Assembly: GCA_002840535.1 (NCBI GenBank)
Contig: PHBH01000005.1
Location: forward strand, 84,190 to 148,189
DNA: 64,000 nucleotides
Direction: 5' to 3'
Source: Deltaproteobacteria bacterium HGW-Deltaproteobacteria-15
Lineage (GTDB): Bacteria > Desulfobacterota > DSM-4660 > Desulfatiglandales > HGW-15
Positions 8,220 through 15,966 of this stretch are shown in pieces. The stretch's first letter is position 1. The number at the start of each line of letters is the position of its first letter. A program made the translations under genes and the position numbers. The notes under the pieces are model-generated. The model had not been told where the DNA came from and made no database searches. It saw only the letters and a program-made list of their open reading frames with translations.

Positions 8220-9476
8220 ATGGGTTTCAATCCACTGAAGGAAAAAGGCATACCAATAGAAAAGCAACTGCTGAGCTGGTCCGAGCTCAACGTTCGCCCC
8301 TATGACAAGAACAAGGTTCACCCTTACACCCGAACCCGTATCATTTTCATGAACGGCATCGAGGTGGAAGTGGCGATGTTCGGCCATCAGTTTCACCGCC
8401 ACACCGACGACATGGAGCTGAAGAGAAAGCTTGCCCTCACCAGGCGCGTGGAGCAGCAGCAGCAGAAGGCGATAAACTGGCTTATTCCCGCCAACGAATC
8501 CGGTCTCGAGGTGACGATCGGGTACGAACAGGTGGCGGTCGACCTGACCGCATTTCTGGCACAGACCGAACCAGACCCCTATGTGAAGGCTGCGCTGGAT
8601 TTTGCGCTGCTGGAAGACTTCGATCATCTCTACCGCTATTCCAATCTCTTGACCATCACCAATGGTAAGATGCCAGACGAGATCACAGGGCCATACACCG
8701 AAATTACCGTCGGGCGGCCCACAGTCCTCGAGCACCGGCATCCGTTCGACGAGATCCGGAAGCATTATGACGCCAAGAAGGCCGACCCCCTCACCAAGCT
8801 CCATGTGCACACGATCATCGCCGCCGAACAGCAGACCATGAATTTTTACATGAACATCGGGAACCGGCCGGGCCAGATGCTCGGGAGGGGACTCTACCTC
8901 GAAATAGCTCAGATCGAGGAGCAGCACGTCACCCACTACGGGTCGCTTGCCGATCCGCGCGCCACCTGGTTCGAGATGCTCCTGGAGCATGAATTGAACG
9001 AATGCTGGCTCTACTGGTCTCTCATGCAGGAGGAGCCCGACAGCTATGTCAAGGGAATCTGGGAGAGACATCTTGGCATGGAATTGGAGCACCTGAAGAT
9101 AGCGGGCGAGTTGTTAAAGAAGCATGAAAAGAAGGACCCGGCCGAGTTTGTTCCCTCGTCCCTCCCCGATCCGCTGTCGTTCCATTCGAATGTCGATTAC
9201 GTAAGAAAGATCATGGAAGAGCAGACGGACTACAACGCCCACGAAACGAACTTCGTTCCGGCGGATAAGATGCCCGAAGGGAGCCGCTATTTCATGTACC
9301 AGGATGTGTTCAACGCTGGAGGCACTCCCAGCGAGATGGTCATAGAAGAACGTATCCGGCAAAAGGGTTCCGATTACCGCCAGGAACTCTCCGGTCCGCA
9401 TCCACTGGAGAAGTTTAGAACAACTCCTTCCAAAGGCAAAAAGAAAGCGCGCCGCCAGGAGGAGTCAAGGGTATGA
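8220..9476 (+). CDS. Large ferritin-like (rubrerythrin-type) protein, function unknown
   Basis: A 418-residue soluble protein without a signal peptide. Helical segments carry acidic/His pairs typical of diiron four-helix bundles: LLEDFDHLYRY, IIAAEQQTMNFY, EIAQIEEQHVTHY, LLEHELNECWLYW and ELEHLKIA. The C-terminus is Lys/Arg-rich (SKGKKKARR). A diiron or metal-binding role in oxidative-stress or redox chemistry is inferred from these motifs; the exact reaction is unknown. CGAAGGAGGGACAATC precedes the ATG. Its stop overlaps the start of the alcohol dehydrogenase gene (ATGA), so the two are translationally coupled and likely act together. Confidence 0.7.
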   Translation: MGFNPLKEKGIPIEKQLLSWSELNVRPYDKNKVHPYTRTRIIFMNGIEVEVAMFGHQFHRHTDDMELKRKLALTRRVEQQQQKAINWLIPANESGLEVTIGYEQVAVDLTAFLAQTEPDPYVKAALDFALLEDFDHLYRYSNLLTITNGKMPDEITGPYTEITVGRPTVLEHRHPFDEIRKHYDAKKADPLTKLHVHTIIAAEQQTMNFYMNIGNRPGQMLGRGLYLEIAQIEEQHVTHYGSLADPRATWFEMLLEHELNECWLYWSLMQEEPDSYVKGIWERHLGMELEHLKIAGELLKKHEKKDPAEFVPSSLPDPLSFHSNVDYVRKIMEEQTDYNAHETNFVPADKMPEGSRYFMYQDVFNAGGTPSEMVIEERIRQKGSDYRQELSGPHPLEKFRTTPSKGKKKARRQEESRV

Positions 9477-10681
9477 AAGCAGTCGTGTTCCGCGGGGTAG
9501 GCGATATTCGTCTGGAAGAGGTGCCGGAGCCGCAAATACAGGACCCAACCGATGCAATTGTAAGGATAACCGCAAGCGCCATCTGCGGGACAGACCTTCA
9601 CATGGTCCGTGGGACCATGGCAATGATGGAACCGGGAACGATCCTGGGCCATGAGGGTGTCGGCATCGTCGAAGAACTCGGACCGGGCGTGCGAAATCTG
9701 AATGAAGGGGATCGGGTGGTTATACCGTCCACTATCGCGTGCGGGTACTGTTCATACTGCCGCGCGGGTTACTACGCCCAGTGCGACAATGCCAACCCTA
9801 ATGGGATGAGAGCCGGAACGGCCTTTTTCGGAGGGCCCAAGATGACCGGCCCCTTTCACGGACTTCAGGCGGAGAAGGCTCGCATCCCATATGCCAATTT
9901 CGGGCTGGTGAGACTGCCTGATCATGTCACCGATGATCAGGCCATTCTGCTATCGGACGTTTTTCCGACCGGATACTTCGGGGCGGACCTGGCTGAAGTC
10001 TCCCAAGGGGACACGGTGGCGGTTTTTGGGTGCGGGCCGGTCGGCCAGTTTGCCATTGCCGGCGCCAGGCTGATGGAGGCCGGCCGCGTCTTTGCAATAG
10101 ACCAAATTGCCGATCGCCTTGAGACAGCCAAGGGACAGGGAGCGGAGGTCATAGACTTCAGCGCCGAGGACCCTGTGGAGGTGATCCTCGAATTGACCGG
10201 CGGGATCGGCGTTGATCGAGTGATCGAAGCCGTGGGAGTAGACGCGGAAATGCCTCACAGCGGCCCTGCCGCAAAGAAAGCGGAAAAAAAGAAGAAGCAG
10301 TACCAGCGGGAAGTCGAAGAGATTGTGGACAAGTCCAACCCGGAAGGGGATGTGTGGAAGCCAGGAGACGCGCCAACGCAGGCGCTTTCCTGGGCGGTCG
10401 AGAGCCTCGCCAAGGCCGGAACCCTCGCCATCATCGGGGTCTATCCCGAGACGGTCCGGTTTTTTCCCATCGGCAAGGCGATGGCAAAGAACATCACCGT
10501 CCAGATGGGGAACTGCAACCACCGGAGATATATTCCGACTCTGGTGGAACTTGCCGCGAACGGAACGGTGGATCCCACGGAGATCCTCACCCGCGTGGAG
10601 CCGCTCACCTCCGTTATTGAAGCATACAAGGCCTTCGACACCAGACAGCCCGGCTGGCTGAAGGTGGAGCTGATACCATAA
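9473..10681 (+). CDS. Zinc-dependent alcohol dehydrogenase (MDR family)
   Basis: A 402-residue medium-chain dehydrogenase. Catalytic zinc ligands are visible as C38 (ICGTD) and H60-E61 (GHEGVG). The structural zinc site is C90, C93, C96 and C104. The Rossmann motif GCGPVGQFAI binds NAD(P). It resembles the threonine/formaldehyde dehydrogenase branch. A Lys-rich insertion of about 50 residues (AAKKAEKKKKQYQR) after the nucleotide-binding half, before ALSWAVESLAKAG, is typical of some proteins annotated as glutathione-independent formaldehyde dehydrogenase-like. It sits between two ferritin-like genes in an operon. Likely role: cytoplasmic aldehyde/alcohol conversion under stress. The substrate is not known. 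Confidence 0.85.
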   Translation: MKAVVFRGVGDIRLEEVPEPQIQDPTDAIVRITASAICGTDLHMVRGTMAMMEPGTILGHEGVGIVEELGPGVRNLNEGDRVVIPSTIACGYCSYCRAGYYAQCDNANPNGMRAGTAFFGGPKMTGPFHGLQAEKARIPYANFGLVRLPDHVTDDQAILLSDVFPTGYFGADLAEVSQGDTVAVFGCGPVGQFAIAGARLMEAGRVFAIDQIADRLETAKGQGAEVIDFSAEDPVEVILELTGGIGVDRVIEAVGVDAEMPHSGPAAKKAEKKKKQYQREVEEIVDKSNPEGDVWKPGDAPTQALSWAVESLAKAGTLAIIGVYPETVRFFPIGKAMAKNITVQMGNCNHRRYIPTLVELAANGTVDPTEILTRVEPLTSVIEAYKAFDTRQPGWLKVELIP

Positions 10682-10706
10682 ACAGCCTTACAAACAGGAG
10701 GACGTC

Positions 10707-11192
10707 ATGGAATACGAAGAGATCACCAAAAAACTCAATTCACTGATTCAGCTCGATATAGACGCAATCCACGCGTACGAGCAGGCCATGAAAAATATCA
10801 GTGAGGTATATATCAGGGACCAGCTTGCCGAATTCCGAAATGACCACCACAGGCATTTTCGCGAGCTTTCGGCGGCCGTTCAGGACATGGGAGGGACCCC
10901 TCCTGAGTATTCCCCTGACTTCAAGGGGTTTCTTATTCAGGGATTCACGGCGCTGCGCAGCGTGACAGGTACGGAAGGCGCGCTGAAGGCCATGGAGTCG
11001 AACGAAAAGCTTACGAATAAGACCTACGAGGAGGCAAGCTCCTGGGATCTGCCGCTTGACGCCATCTCGCTCGTGAGATCCAACTTTGACGACGAGAAAC
11101 TCCATATCAGGTACATCCAGACGTCATTGAGAGACCGGATATGGGAAGGAAGGGGGACCCCGACCAAACCAGGGGATGAAGCAAGACTGTAA
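10707..11192 (+). CDS. DUF2383-like ferritin-fold protein
   Basis: A 161-residue all-alpha protein. IDAIHAYEQAMKNI, EFRNDHHRHFRELS and NFDDEKLHIRYI place Glu/Asp and His residues as in small ferritin-like bundles of the DUF2383/PA2169 type. It has no signal peptide. CAGGAGGACGTC precedes the ATG at the right spacing. It follows the alcohol dehydrogenase by 25 nt, and the next gene begins at its stop codon (1-nt overlap), so it is part of the operon with two metal-binding bundle proteins. A role in iron or oxidative-stress handling is an inference. Confidence 0.7.
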   Translation: MEYEEITKKLNSLIQLDIDAIHAYEQAMKNISEVYIRDQLAEFRNDHHRHFRELSAAVQDMGGTPPEYSPDFKGFLIQGFTALRSVTGTEGALKAMESNEKLTNKTYEEASSWDLPLDAISLVRSNFDDEKLHIRYIQTSLRDRIWEGRGTPTKPGDEARL

Positions 11193-12073
11193 TGGAAACA
11201 AAGCGAGGGAGCTTCGATGGGAGGCCAATGAGCCGGATCCGGGAGATTTGGAAAGAGATTCAGGACGACAACGTATTCAACGGCGCAGCTGCACTGGCCT
11301 ATTACCTCATGCTTGCGATTTTTCCGATGGCCATCTTTCTCCTGTCGCTGCTCCCTTACCTCCCGATACCCGACCTCGAGCAGGCGATTATGGATCTCAT
11401 GCACCAGATCCTGCCTCAAAACACCGCCGAGCTTTTTCAAGGGATTGTCGAAGATGTTACATCCCAGAAGAGAGGCGGAATTCTCACGTTCGGGATCCTG
11501 TTCACCATCTGGTCTGCAGCAAGCGGCATGTATGCCATTATGCAGCAGCTCAACATCACTTACGATGTGATTGAAGAGAGGCCGTTCTGGAAAGTCCGTG
11601 GAACGGCCATTCTTCTCCTCCTCATTTTTGCGATCCTCGTCATCGGGGCCTTCACACTCGTTATCCTGGGAGGTGTGATACAGGATCAGATCTCCAAGAT
11701 CTTCGGCAGCAATCAGGTTGTCCTTTTCTCTTTTGCAGCACTTCGATGGATCATCATTGCTCTTTTTCTTGCGCTGGGTTTCGCATGCATCTATTACTTC
11801 GGCCCTGACGTGGAACAGAAATTTCGTTTCATCACCCCCGGCAGCGTGATCGGGGTGATCCTCCTTGTCGTCGCTTCCCTCGGTTTTCGTTTCTATATCG
11901 AAAACTTCGGGGATTACAGCGCTACGTATGGGAGCATCGGGGCCGTAATCATCCTGATGTTGTGGCTCTACATCGCCGGGCTGGTCATCCTCATAGGATC
12001 AGAGATCAATGCCACGGCGGAGCAGCACGCCCCGCACAGCAAGTCGAGAGGGCAGAAAAGACAACCCCGGTGA
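11192..12073 (+). CDS. YihY/BrkB-type inner-membrane protein
   Basis: A 293-residue polytopic membrane protein with about six hydrophobic helices. Family hallmarks are the DDNVFNGAAALAYYLMLAIFP opening segment after a short cytoplasmic amphipathic helix, the WSAASGMYAIM segment and the terminal GSEINA motif. The family was once called ribonuclease BN, but its true function is uncertain (possibly a transporter). The ATG at 11192 shares one base with the preceding stop; an internal ATG at 11228 (MSRIREIW) is an alternative start. The basic tail ends RGQKRQPR. It is the membrane member of the ferritin/dehydrogenase operon. Confidence 0.82.
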   Translation: METKRGSFDGRPMSRIREIWKEIQDDNVFNGAAALAYYLMLAIFPMAIFLLSLLPYLPIPDLEQAIMDLMHQILPQNTAELFQGIVEDVTSQKRGGILTFGILFTIWSAASGMYAIMQQLNITYDVIEERPFWKVRGTAILLLLIFAILVIGAFTLVILGGVIQDQISKIFGSNQVVLFSFAALRWIIIALFLALGFACIYYFGPDVEQKFRFITPGSVIGVILLVVASLGFRFYIENFGDYSATYGSIGAVIILMLWLYIAGLVILIGSEINATAEQHAPHSKSRGQKRQPR

Positions 12074-12167
12074 AAAATACAGACCCTCGTTTTCACCATT
12101 ACATAGTTTCCCCCCTTTCTCTTCTCATCTGCGGGCATTAGTTGCATTACAAATTGGAGAAGAACCC

Positions 12168-12422
12168 ATGGAACAGAACACCGGCGCCGCAGCAACCGTT
12201 TCGCTCATTGCCGCCATCTTGAGCTGGATAATCACCTTTACCGGGCACCCGATCTGGGGAATGATCCTGGGTCTGGTTGCCATCCCTGCAGGCCTTATCG
12301 GCGCCCTGATGGCCGCCTCTCCACGTGTGGGTGGGGGACTGCTGAGCGTCATCGGTATTGTGATCGGGATCCTTGGTCTCGGTCTGGCGGTGCTGGGGCT
12401 TATAGGCGTTATCCTCTTTTAA
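12168..12422 (+). CDS. Small hydrophobic membrane protein
   Basis: An 84-residue Gly/Ala/Ile-rich protein with three predicted transmembrane helices and no polar catalytic motif. The frame extends upstream to 12009, but GGAGAAGAACCC immediately before 12168 and the overlap of the longer version with the YihY gene support this ATG. It is last in the ferritin/YihY operon, directly before a strong hairpin terminator at 12437. Function unknown. Confidence 0.65.
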   Translation: MEQNTGAAATVSLIAAILSWIITFTGHPIWGMILGLVAIPAGLIGALMAASPRVGGGLLSVIGIVIGILGLGLAVLGLIGVILF

Positions 12423-12436
12423 TTTCGCGTAAAAGC

Positions 12437-12466
12437 ACAGGGCCGGGATCCCCCCAGCCCTGTTTT
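12437..12466. terminator. Bidirectional intrinsic terminator
   Basis: ACAGGGC at 12437 pairs with GCCCTGT at 12457-12463, the stem is extended by CGGG/CCCC, and TTTT follows on the plus strand. On the minus strand the stem is followed by TTTT from the AAAA at 12431-12434. It separates two convergent genes. Confidence 0.75.
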
Positions 12467-12473
12467 CCAGAAA

Positions 12474-13385
12474 TTACTGAACCCGACTGATTGAACCTTC
12501 GGGACGTGAAACTCCTGCCATTGTCCAGTCAACCTGAAAAGTACGGCCGTCGATCCTCAGTTCCTCGGCCACCAGAGCCACCCTGTTTCCGATTCTGGCG
12601 GGGTGGGCCAGAAAACTGATCTGCTTTCCCCTCAACTCTCCTGGCGACATGTTCGGCAGCATATGCGTTGGGCCAAGGTTTACAGTAGTTACACCGCCTT
12701 GATCCAGGAGAACCCTTGCGAACACCTGTTCCGGAACAGACCTGTTTCTGAAGGGTGCGGTCCTCACTCCCAGGATCTCGCCTGAATATCGACTCAACTG
12801 GCGATCATAAGGCCATCCGACGGACAGCGTATCGCTACCCGCATCTATGCGGCTGGCCATGAGCATGGCTTTGTCGTTGATTGTGCCTCTGGTGCCATGA
12901 ACCGTGATTGTGTCTCCCGGTCTGATATCGAATCCTCTCAGATTGACAGCCGGACCAAGATCAACTCGTGCGATTCGCCCGTCTGCAGTTCGAATCTTTG
13001 CAAGCTGGTGTTCATCCTCCATTCCGACAAGAACAACCCGTTTCAGGTCGTCAACCCTTCCGGTAACGGTGTTCAGTTCCGCGATGTCGGCTTCTCTCAT
13101 CTTCCCGGGATCCCTCGGGGACACGCCTGCCATCTCCTGCCTCTGCATGCTGCTGAGGCGGGCGCTTTCGAGATCCAGTCTGTGCAGGTATTCAAAACGG
13201 TCGATACGCCCGTCGCCGTCATCATCGTACCCTACCCTGATCCAGTCTCCGGAATCTGGCCGGGCCGGCGCCATGGTCTCAGGATTTCCCGACCTCACGG
13301 GTTGTCCCTGTGCAACAGCGGGATTGAATGCAGCCGAAACCATGACCAGGGCCGCCGCTATCAATACAAAGAATGTGGTTCTCAT
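12474..13385 (-). CDS. Exported protein with EF-hand-like loop and two repeated beta domains
   Basis: A 303-residue protein with a Sec signal peptide (hydrophobic residues 5-23, cut near AVAQG). DDDGDGRIDRFE near residue 54 matches the D-x-D-x-D-G calcium-binding loop. Two similar beta-rich modules follow: TGRVDDLKRVVL...VDLGPAV and GEILGVRTAPF...VNLGPTH, each ending in a GDTI/GKQI-type strand. They look like small OB/PRC-type folds as in DUF-type periplasmic proteins. It probably acts in the periplasm. The binding partner is unknown. The ATG follows GGAGGAAGAGGA. Confidence 0.6.
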   Translation of the reverse strand: MRTTFFVLIAAALVMVSAAFNPAVAQGQPVRSGNPETMAPARPDSGDWIRVGYDDDGDGRIDRFEYLHRLDLESARLSSMQRQEMAGVSPRDPGKMREADIAELNTVTGRVDDLKRVVLVGMEDEHQLAKIRTADGRIARVDLGPAVNLRGFDIRPGDTITVHGTRGTINDKAMLMASRIDAGSDTLSVGWPYDRQLSRYSGEILGVRTAPFRNRSVPEQVFARVLLDQGGVTTVNLGPTHMLPNMSPGELRGKQISFLAHPARIGNRVALVAEELRIDGRTFQVDWTMAGVSRPEGSISRVQ

Positions 13386-13430
13386 TCCTCTTCCTCCTTC
13401 CTCTTCTTAAACAGCAAAAACACAAATCGA

Positions 13431-13823
13431 TCAAAGCCAGCCCTCGAGTATTCCTTCCCTCCTGTACCAGTCGTGAGTATAGTAATTTCTCTCCATGCTC
13501 TCATCATACACGAACCTGGATTCATTCAAGGGCCTTTCCCCAAAATAACCAAACGGTAGCGGCTCGCCGTGCCTGCCATAAAAGCCATAGTATCCCTTTT
13601 GCCCGTAGGCGAAGGTGTAATCGAACCAGTCCGATTCGTGCTCCACGCTTCCGCCTCTTTCAAACCAGTCCCGAGGGTCGTACCACTGCTGCTCTGCATC
13701 TATCCGGAATGCGTTTTCTTCAACAGCTCCGGCGAATGGAACAGCAAGGACCAGGACCAACGCCGCCAGCCAGAACAAAGCAGGAACCATAAGCCCGAAT
13801 ACATTTATCGCGTTTTTCTCCAT
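13431..13823 (-). CDS. Small exported Tyr/Trp/Asp-rich protein
   Basis: A 130-residue protein. The ATG at 13823 (MEKNAINVFG) is chosen because GGAGGAGAGAGAG lies just upstream; the longer frame to 13889 has no such site. A hydrophobic signal segment (residues 7-27) ends in FAGA, then the mature part is very aromatic and acidic (QWYDPRDWFE, DWFDYTFAYG, YYTHDWYRRE). It resembles the protein at 14232-14597 in composition and spacing of DWY/DWF pairs, so the two may be diverged paralogues. Function unknown. Confidence 0.6.
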   Translation of the reverse strand: MEKNAINVFGLMVPALFWLAALVLVLAVPFAGAVEENAFRIDAEQQWYDPRDWFERGGSVEHESDWFDYTFAYGQKGYYGFYGRHGEPLPFGYFGERPLNESRFVYDESMERNYYTHDWYRREGILEGWL

Positions 13824-14016
13824 TGCTCTCTCTCCTCCTTCGACAAACAACAATACGGCTGCCCAGCCCGCCTGCGGCGGAATGTGCATACCCCGTGTTT
13901 GGAATCAAAGATAAGGGTGGCTTTCGTAGTGGTAAATGAGGGGAAATGCGTATTAGGCAAGGACCGGAGCGGTAAAGAAAGATTCCCGGGAGGACACGGA
14001 TATATAAGGAGAAGTG

Positions 14017-14231
14017 AACAGTGAGCAGTGAGCAGTCCCGCGAAACAACACACGGGGTCTACGCTTCGCTTCGATAGGCAGTAAGCAGCAAAAGATCAGA
14101 GAAGCAGAGCATCCCTTGATGGGTCAGAAGGTGAGGAGACGTTGTTTGATCTTTGAAATGCGCTATGGTCTTGACTGCTTGCTGCTTACTCTTTTCTCCA
14201 TGCGCTTTGCGCGCCATGCTCTATGCGGTCC
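14017..14231 (+). repeat. Dispersed ~200-bp intergenic repeat, copy 2
   Basis: Same ordered blocks as 7735-7965: CAGTCCCGCGAAAC at 14033, GATAGGCAGTAAGCAG, GAGCATCCCTTG, CGTTGTTTGATCTTTG and CCATGCTCTATGCGG. It stops where the next minus-strand coding region ends. Confidence 0.75.
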
Positions 14232-14597
14232 TCATCTTTCCGCGCCCACGTAGCCGCGGCCGTACTGGTAAAACCTCTTTTCATACCAATCCTCTTTGGA
14301 TTCACGCTGCCAGTAGTCCAGATCGAAATCATCATAGAAGGACTCTTCTTCGTAATAGCCATAGGGACTTTCCTCATATTCCCCGAACGCATCCTCGTAC
14401 CAATCCTTTTCGAGTGGATTCCTTCCGGTCCGGTCGACCGGGTCGGCTCTCTCAATATACTGTACCGGTCTGCTCCCCCACTCTTCGCGAATAGCGGCTT
14501 CCTTGGACCAGGACATGGAAGGCAACAATAGAAATAACACCAAAGCGCCGGCTAGAAGACTTCCTGCCATTTTGTTGTTTTGTGATAGATTTTCCAT
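14232..14597 (-). CDS. Small exported Tyr/Trp/Asp/Glu-rich protein (paralogue-like)
   Basis: A 121-residue protein. The ATG at 14597 (MENLSQNNK) follows GGGAGGTGCCT. A signal peptide (residues 9-31, ending MSWS-KEA) precedes an acidic aromatic mature region with DWYEDAFGEYEES, YGYYEEESFYDDFD and DWYEKRFYQYG. The protein is low in hydrophobic core residues and may be disordered or surface-binding. With 13431-13823 it forms a pair of small exported aromatic-rich proteins on the same strand, separated by repeat copy 2. The family is not recognised. Confidence 0.6.
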   Translation of the reverse strand: MENLSQNNKMAGSLLAGALVLFLLLPSMSWSKEAAIREEWGSRPVQYIERADPVDRTGRNPLEKDWYEDAFGEYEESPYGYYEEESFYDDFDLDYWQRESKEDWYEKRFYQYGRGYVGAER

Positions 14598-14841
14598 AGG
14601 CACCTCCCGGACCCCGGAAATGTCCACTTCCAGCTAATTAAAAGCCAGCTAATTAAAAGGTAGAGAGGAAAAGGCCCAAGTCAATTGAATATTTGATGCC
14701 CAATGCTAATGCTCTTTCCTTCGAAATTGGAAATTCGTAACACTTTAGCTCTAAGACAGAGATAGGTTTCGCTCCGCTCTATCCATCCTACCGGCTAGTG
14801 TCAGAAAGAAGGGCAGTGGCACAATAGAAGCAGTACCGCGA

Positions 14842-15684
14842 TCATTCTTTCGAAAAGAATTCGGAAAAGTCCTGGTTGCCTGCTCCTGATTGGCATGTGG
14901 CGGCAAGAAACTCGGCATCGCCCCATGTCGCGGTCCTGGATGTGTCCTCATTATCGGGTTCGCAAAGGTATACCTCCAGGCCCGGATACCCGATGATCCT
15001 GAACCCGCTGGAACGCAACATTGCCTCCACCCCCGCATGATTGGGCGCCCACCAGTTTGTCGGGTCATGCGCGAAACGCTTCTCTATGAAGGCCATCTTA
15101 GGCCACCCGGGGTCCAGCATGACCTCGCGTTCGTCGATCTCGAAATCACCGGGACCTTCGAAGACCGTCCCACCCGGCATGGTCATTGTCTGGAAGATCA
15201 TCAACCGGCGAGTTTTCCGGAAAACAGTATCCAGTCCGAGCAGAGGGTAGCGCAGATGGTAAAACACGCCGAGGAAGAGCACGAGATCGAACATGTCCTT
15301 TGTGCGGACCAGATCATAGACCTGCAGCTGCTTGAATAATATCCTATCCTCCAACCCGTATTGGCCGGCCGCCCACCGTGCCTGCGCAAGATAGTGGGGA
15401 TTGGAGTCTATCCCGACCACCTTTGCTCCGCGGGCTGCAAGTTCAAAGCAGTAAAACCCGGCATTGCAGCCGATGTCGAGCACACGCCACCCGCTCAGAT
15501 CATCAGGCAGATGGGGTACAATCTCTTTCCACTTGTAAGATGGGAAATCACCCAGAAAATGATCCGGCGCCGTCTGTGTCCCGTCCGGAAGATGAAGATT
15601 GTGAAACCAGGGGGCAAGAGAGGAGACCGCATCCTGAGTGGTCTCGGCAATATCACCCTCTTCAATGCTGCATGCTTCCTTCAT
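14842..15684 (-). CDS. SAM-dependent methyltransferase (CmoB-like; TIGR04290-type)
   Basis: A 280-residue class I methyltransferase. The SAM-binding motif VLDIGCNAGFYCFELA is followed by GIDSNPHYL (acidic motif II) and LFLGVFYHLRYPLLGLD. These resemble CmoB/DUF1698 proteins and the TIGR04290 family that occurs beside glycosyltransferases. GGAAGGAAACC supports the ATG at 15684; a start at 15705 is possible. It is divergent from a CgeB-like glycosyltransferase, which suggests O-methylation of a surface glycan or lipid rather than tRNA. That role is inferred from context. Confidence 0.75.
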   Translation of the reverse strand: MKEACSIEEGDIAETTQDAVSSLAPWFHNLHLPDGTQTAPDHFLGDFPSYKWKEIVPHLPDDLSGWRVLDIGCNAGFYCFELAARGAKVVGIDSNPHYLAQARWAAGQYGLEDRILFKQLQVYDLVRTKDMFDLVLFLGVFYHLRYPLLGLDTVFRKTRRLMIFQTMTMPGGTVFEGPGDFEIDEREVMLDPGWPKMAFIEKRFAHDPTNWWAPNHAGVEAMLRSSGFRIIGYPGLEVYLCEPDNEDTSRTATWGDAEFLAATCQSGAGNQDFSEFFSKE

Positions 15685-15966
15685 TGGTTTCCTTCCCCAC
15701 ACCACATGTGCTGCTATTCGGAACCAAGTGCTACGATGCTCCGCATTCCCTTCCCTGGTAATTGGGTGGAGCAGGTAAATGGATTCGAGACGGTAGGTAT
15801 TCTTGGCAGGAAACGCTCTTCTGAATCTCGCGAAGGACAGAATACAAGTATCTGCAATCCCGAATACCTTTACCAGCGTATGGGGCGGGATCTACTCAGA
15901 TGCTATGTATCTTCTGTCGGACAAATTTGGACTTCTGAAGACAATTGGAAGGGAAAAGCGGAAGAC

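Noticed and set aside
15361..15966. 202-residue N-terminal extension of the third CgeB-like gene
   Set aside because: It overlaps the divergent methyltransferase in antisense and its translation has no domain; the domain begins at 15967.
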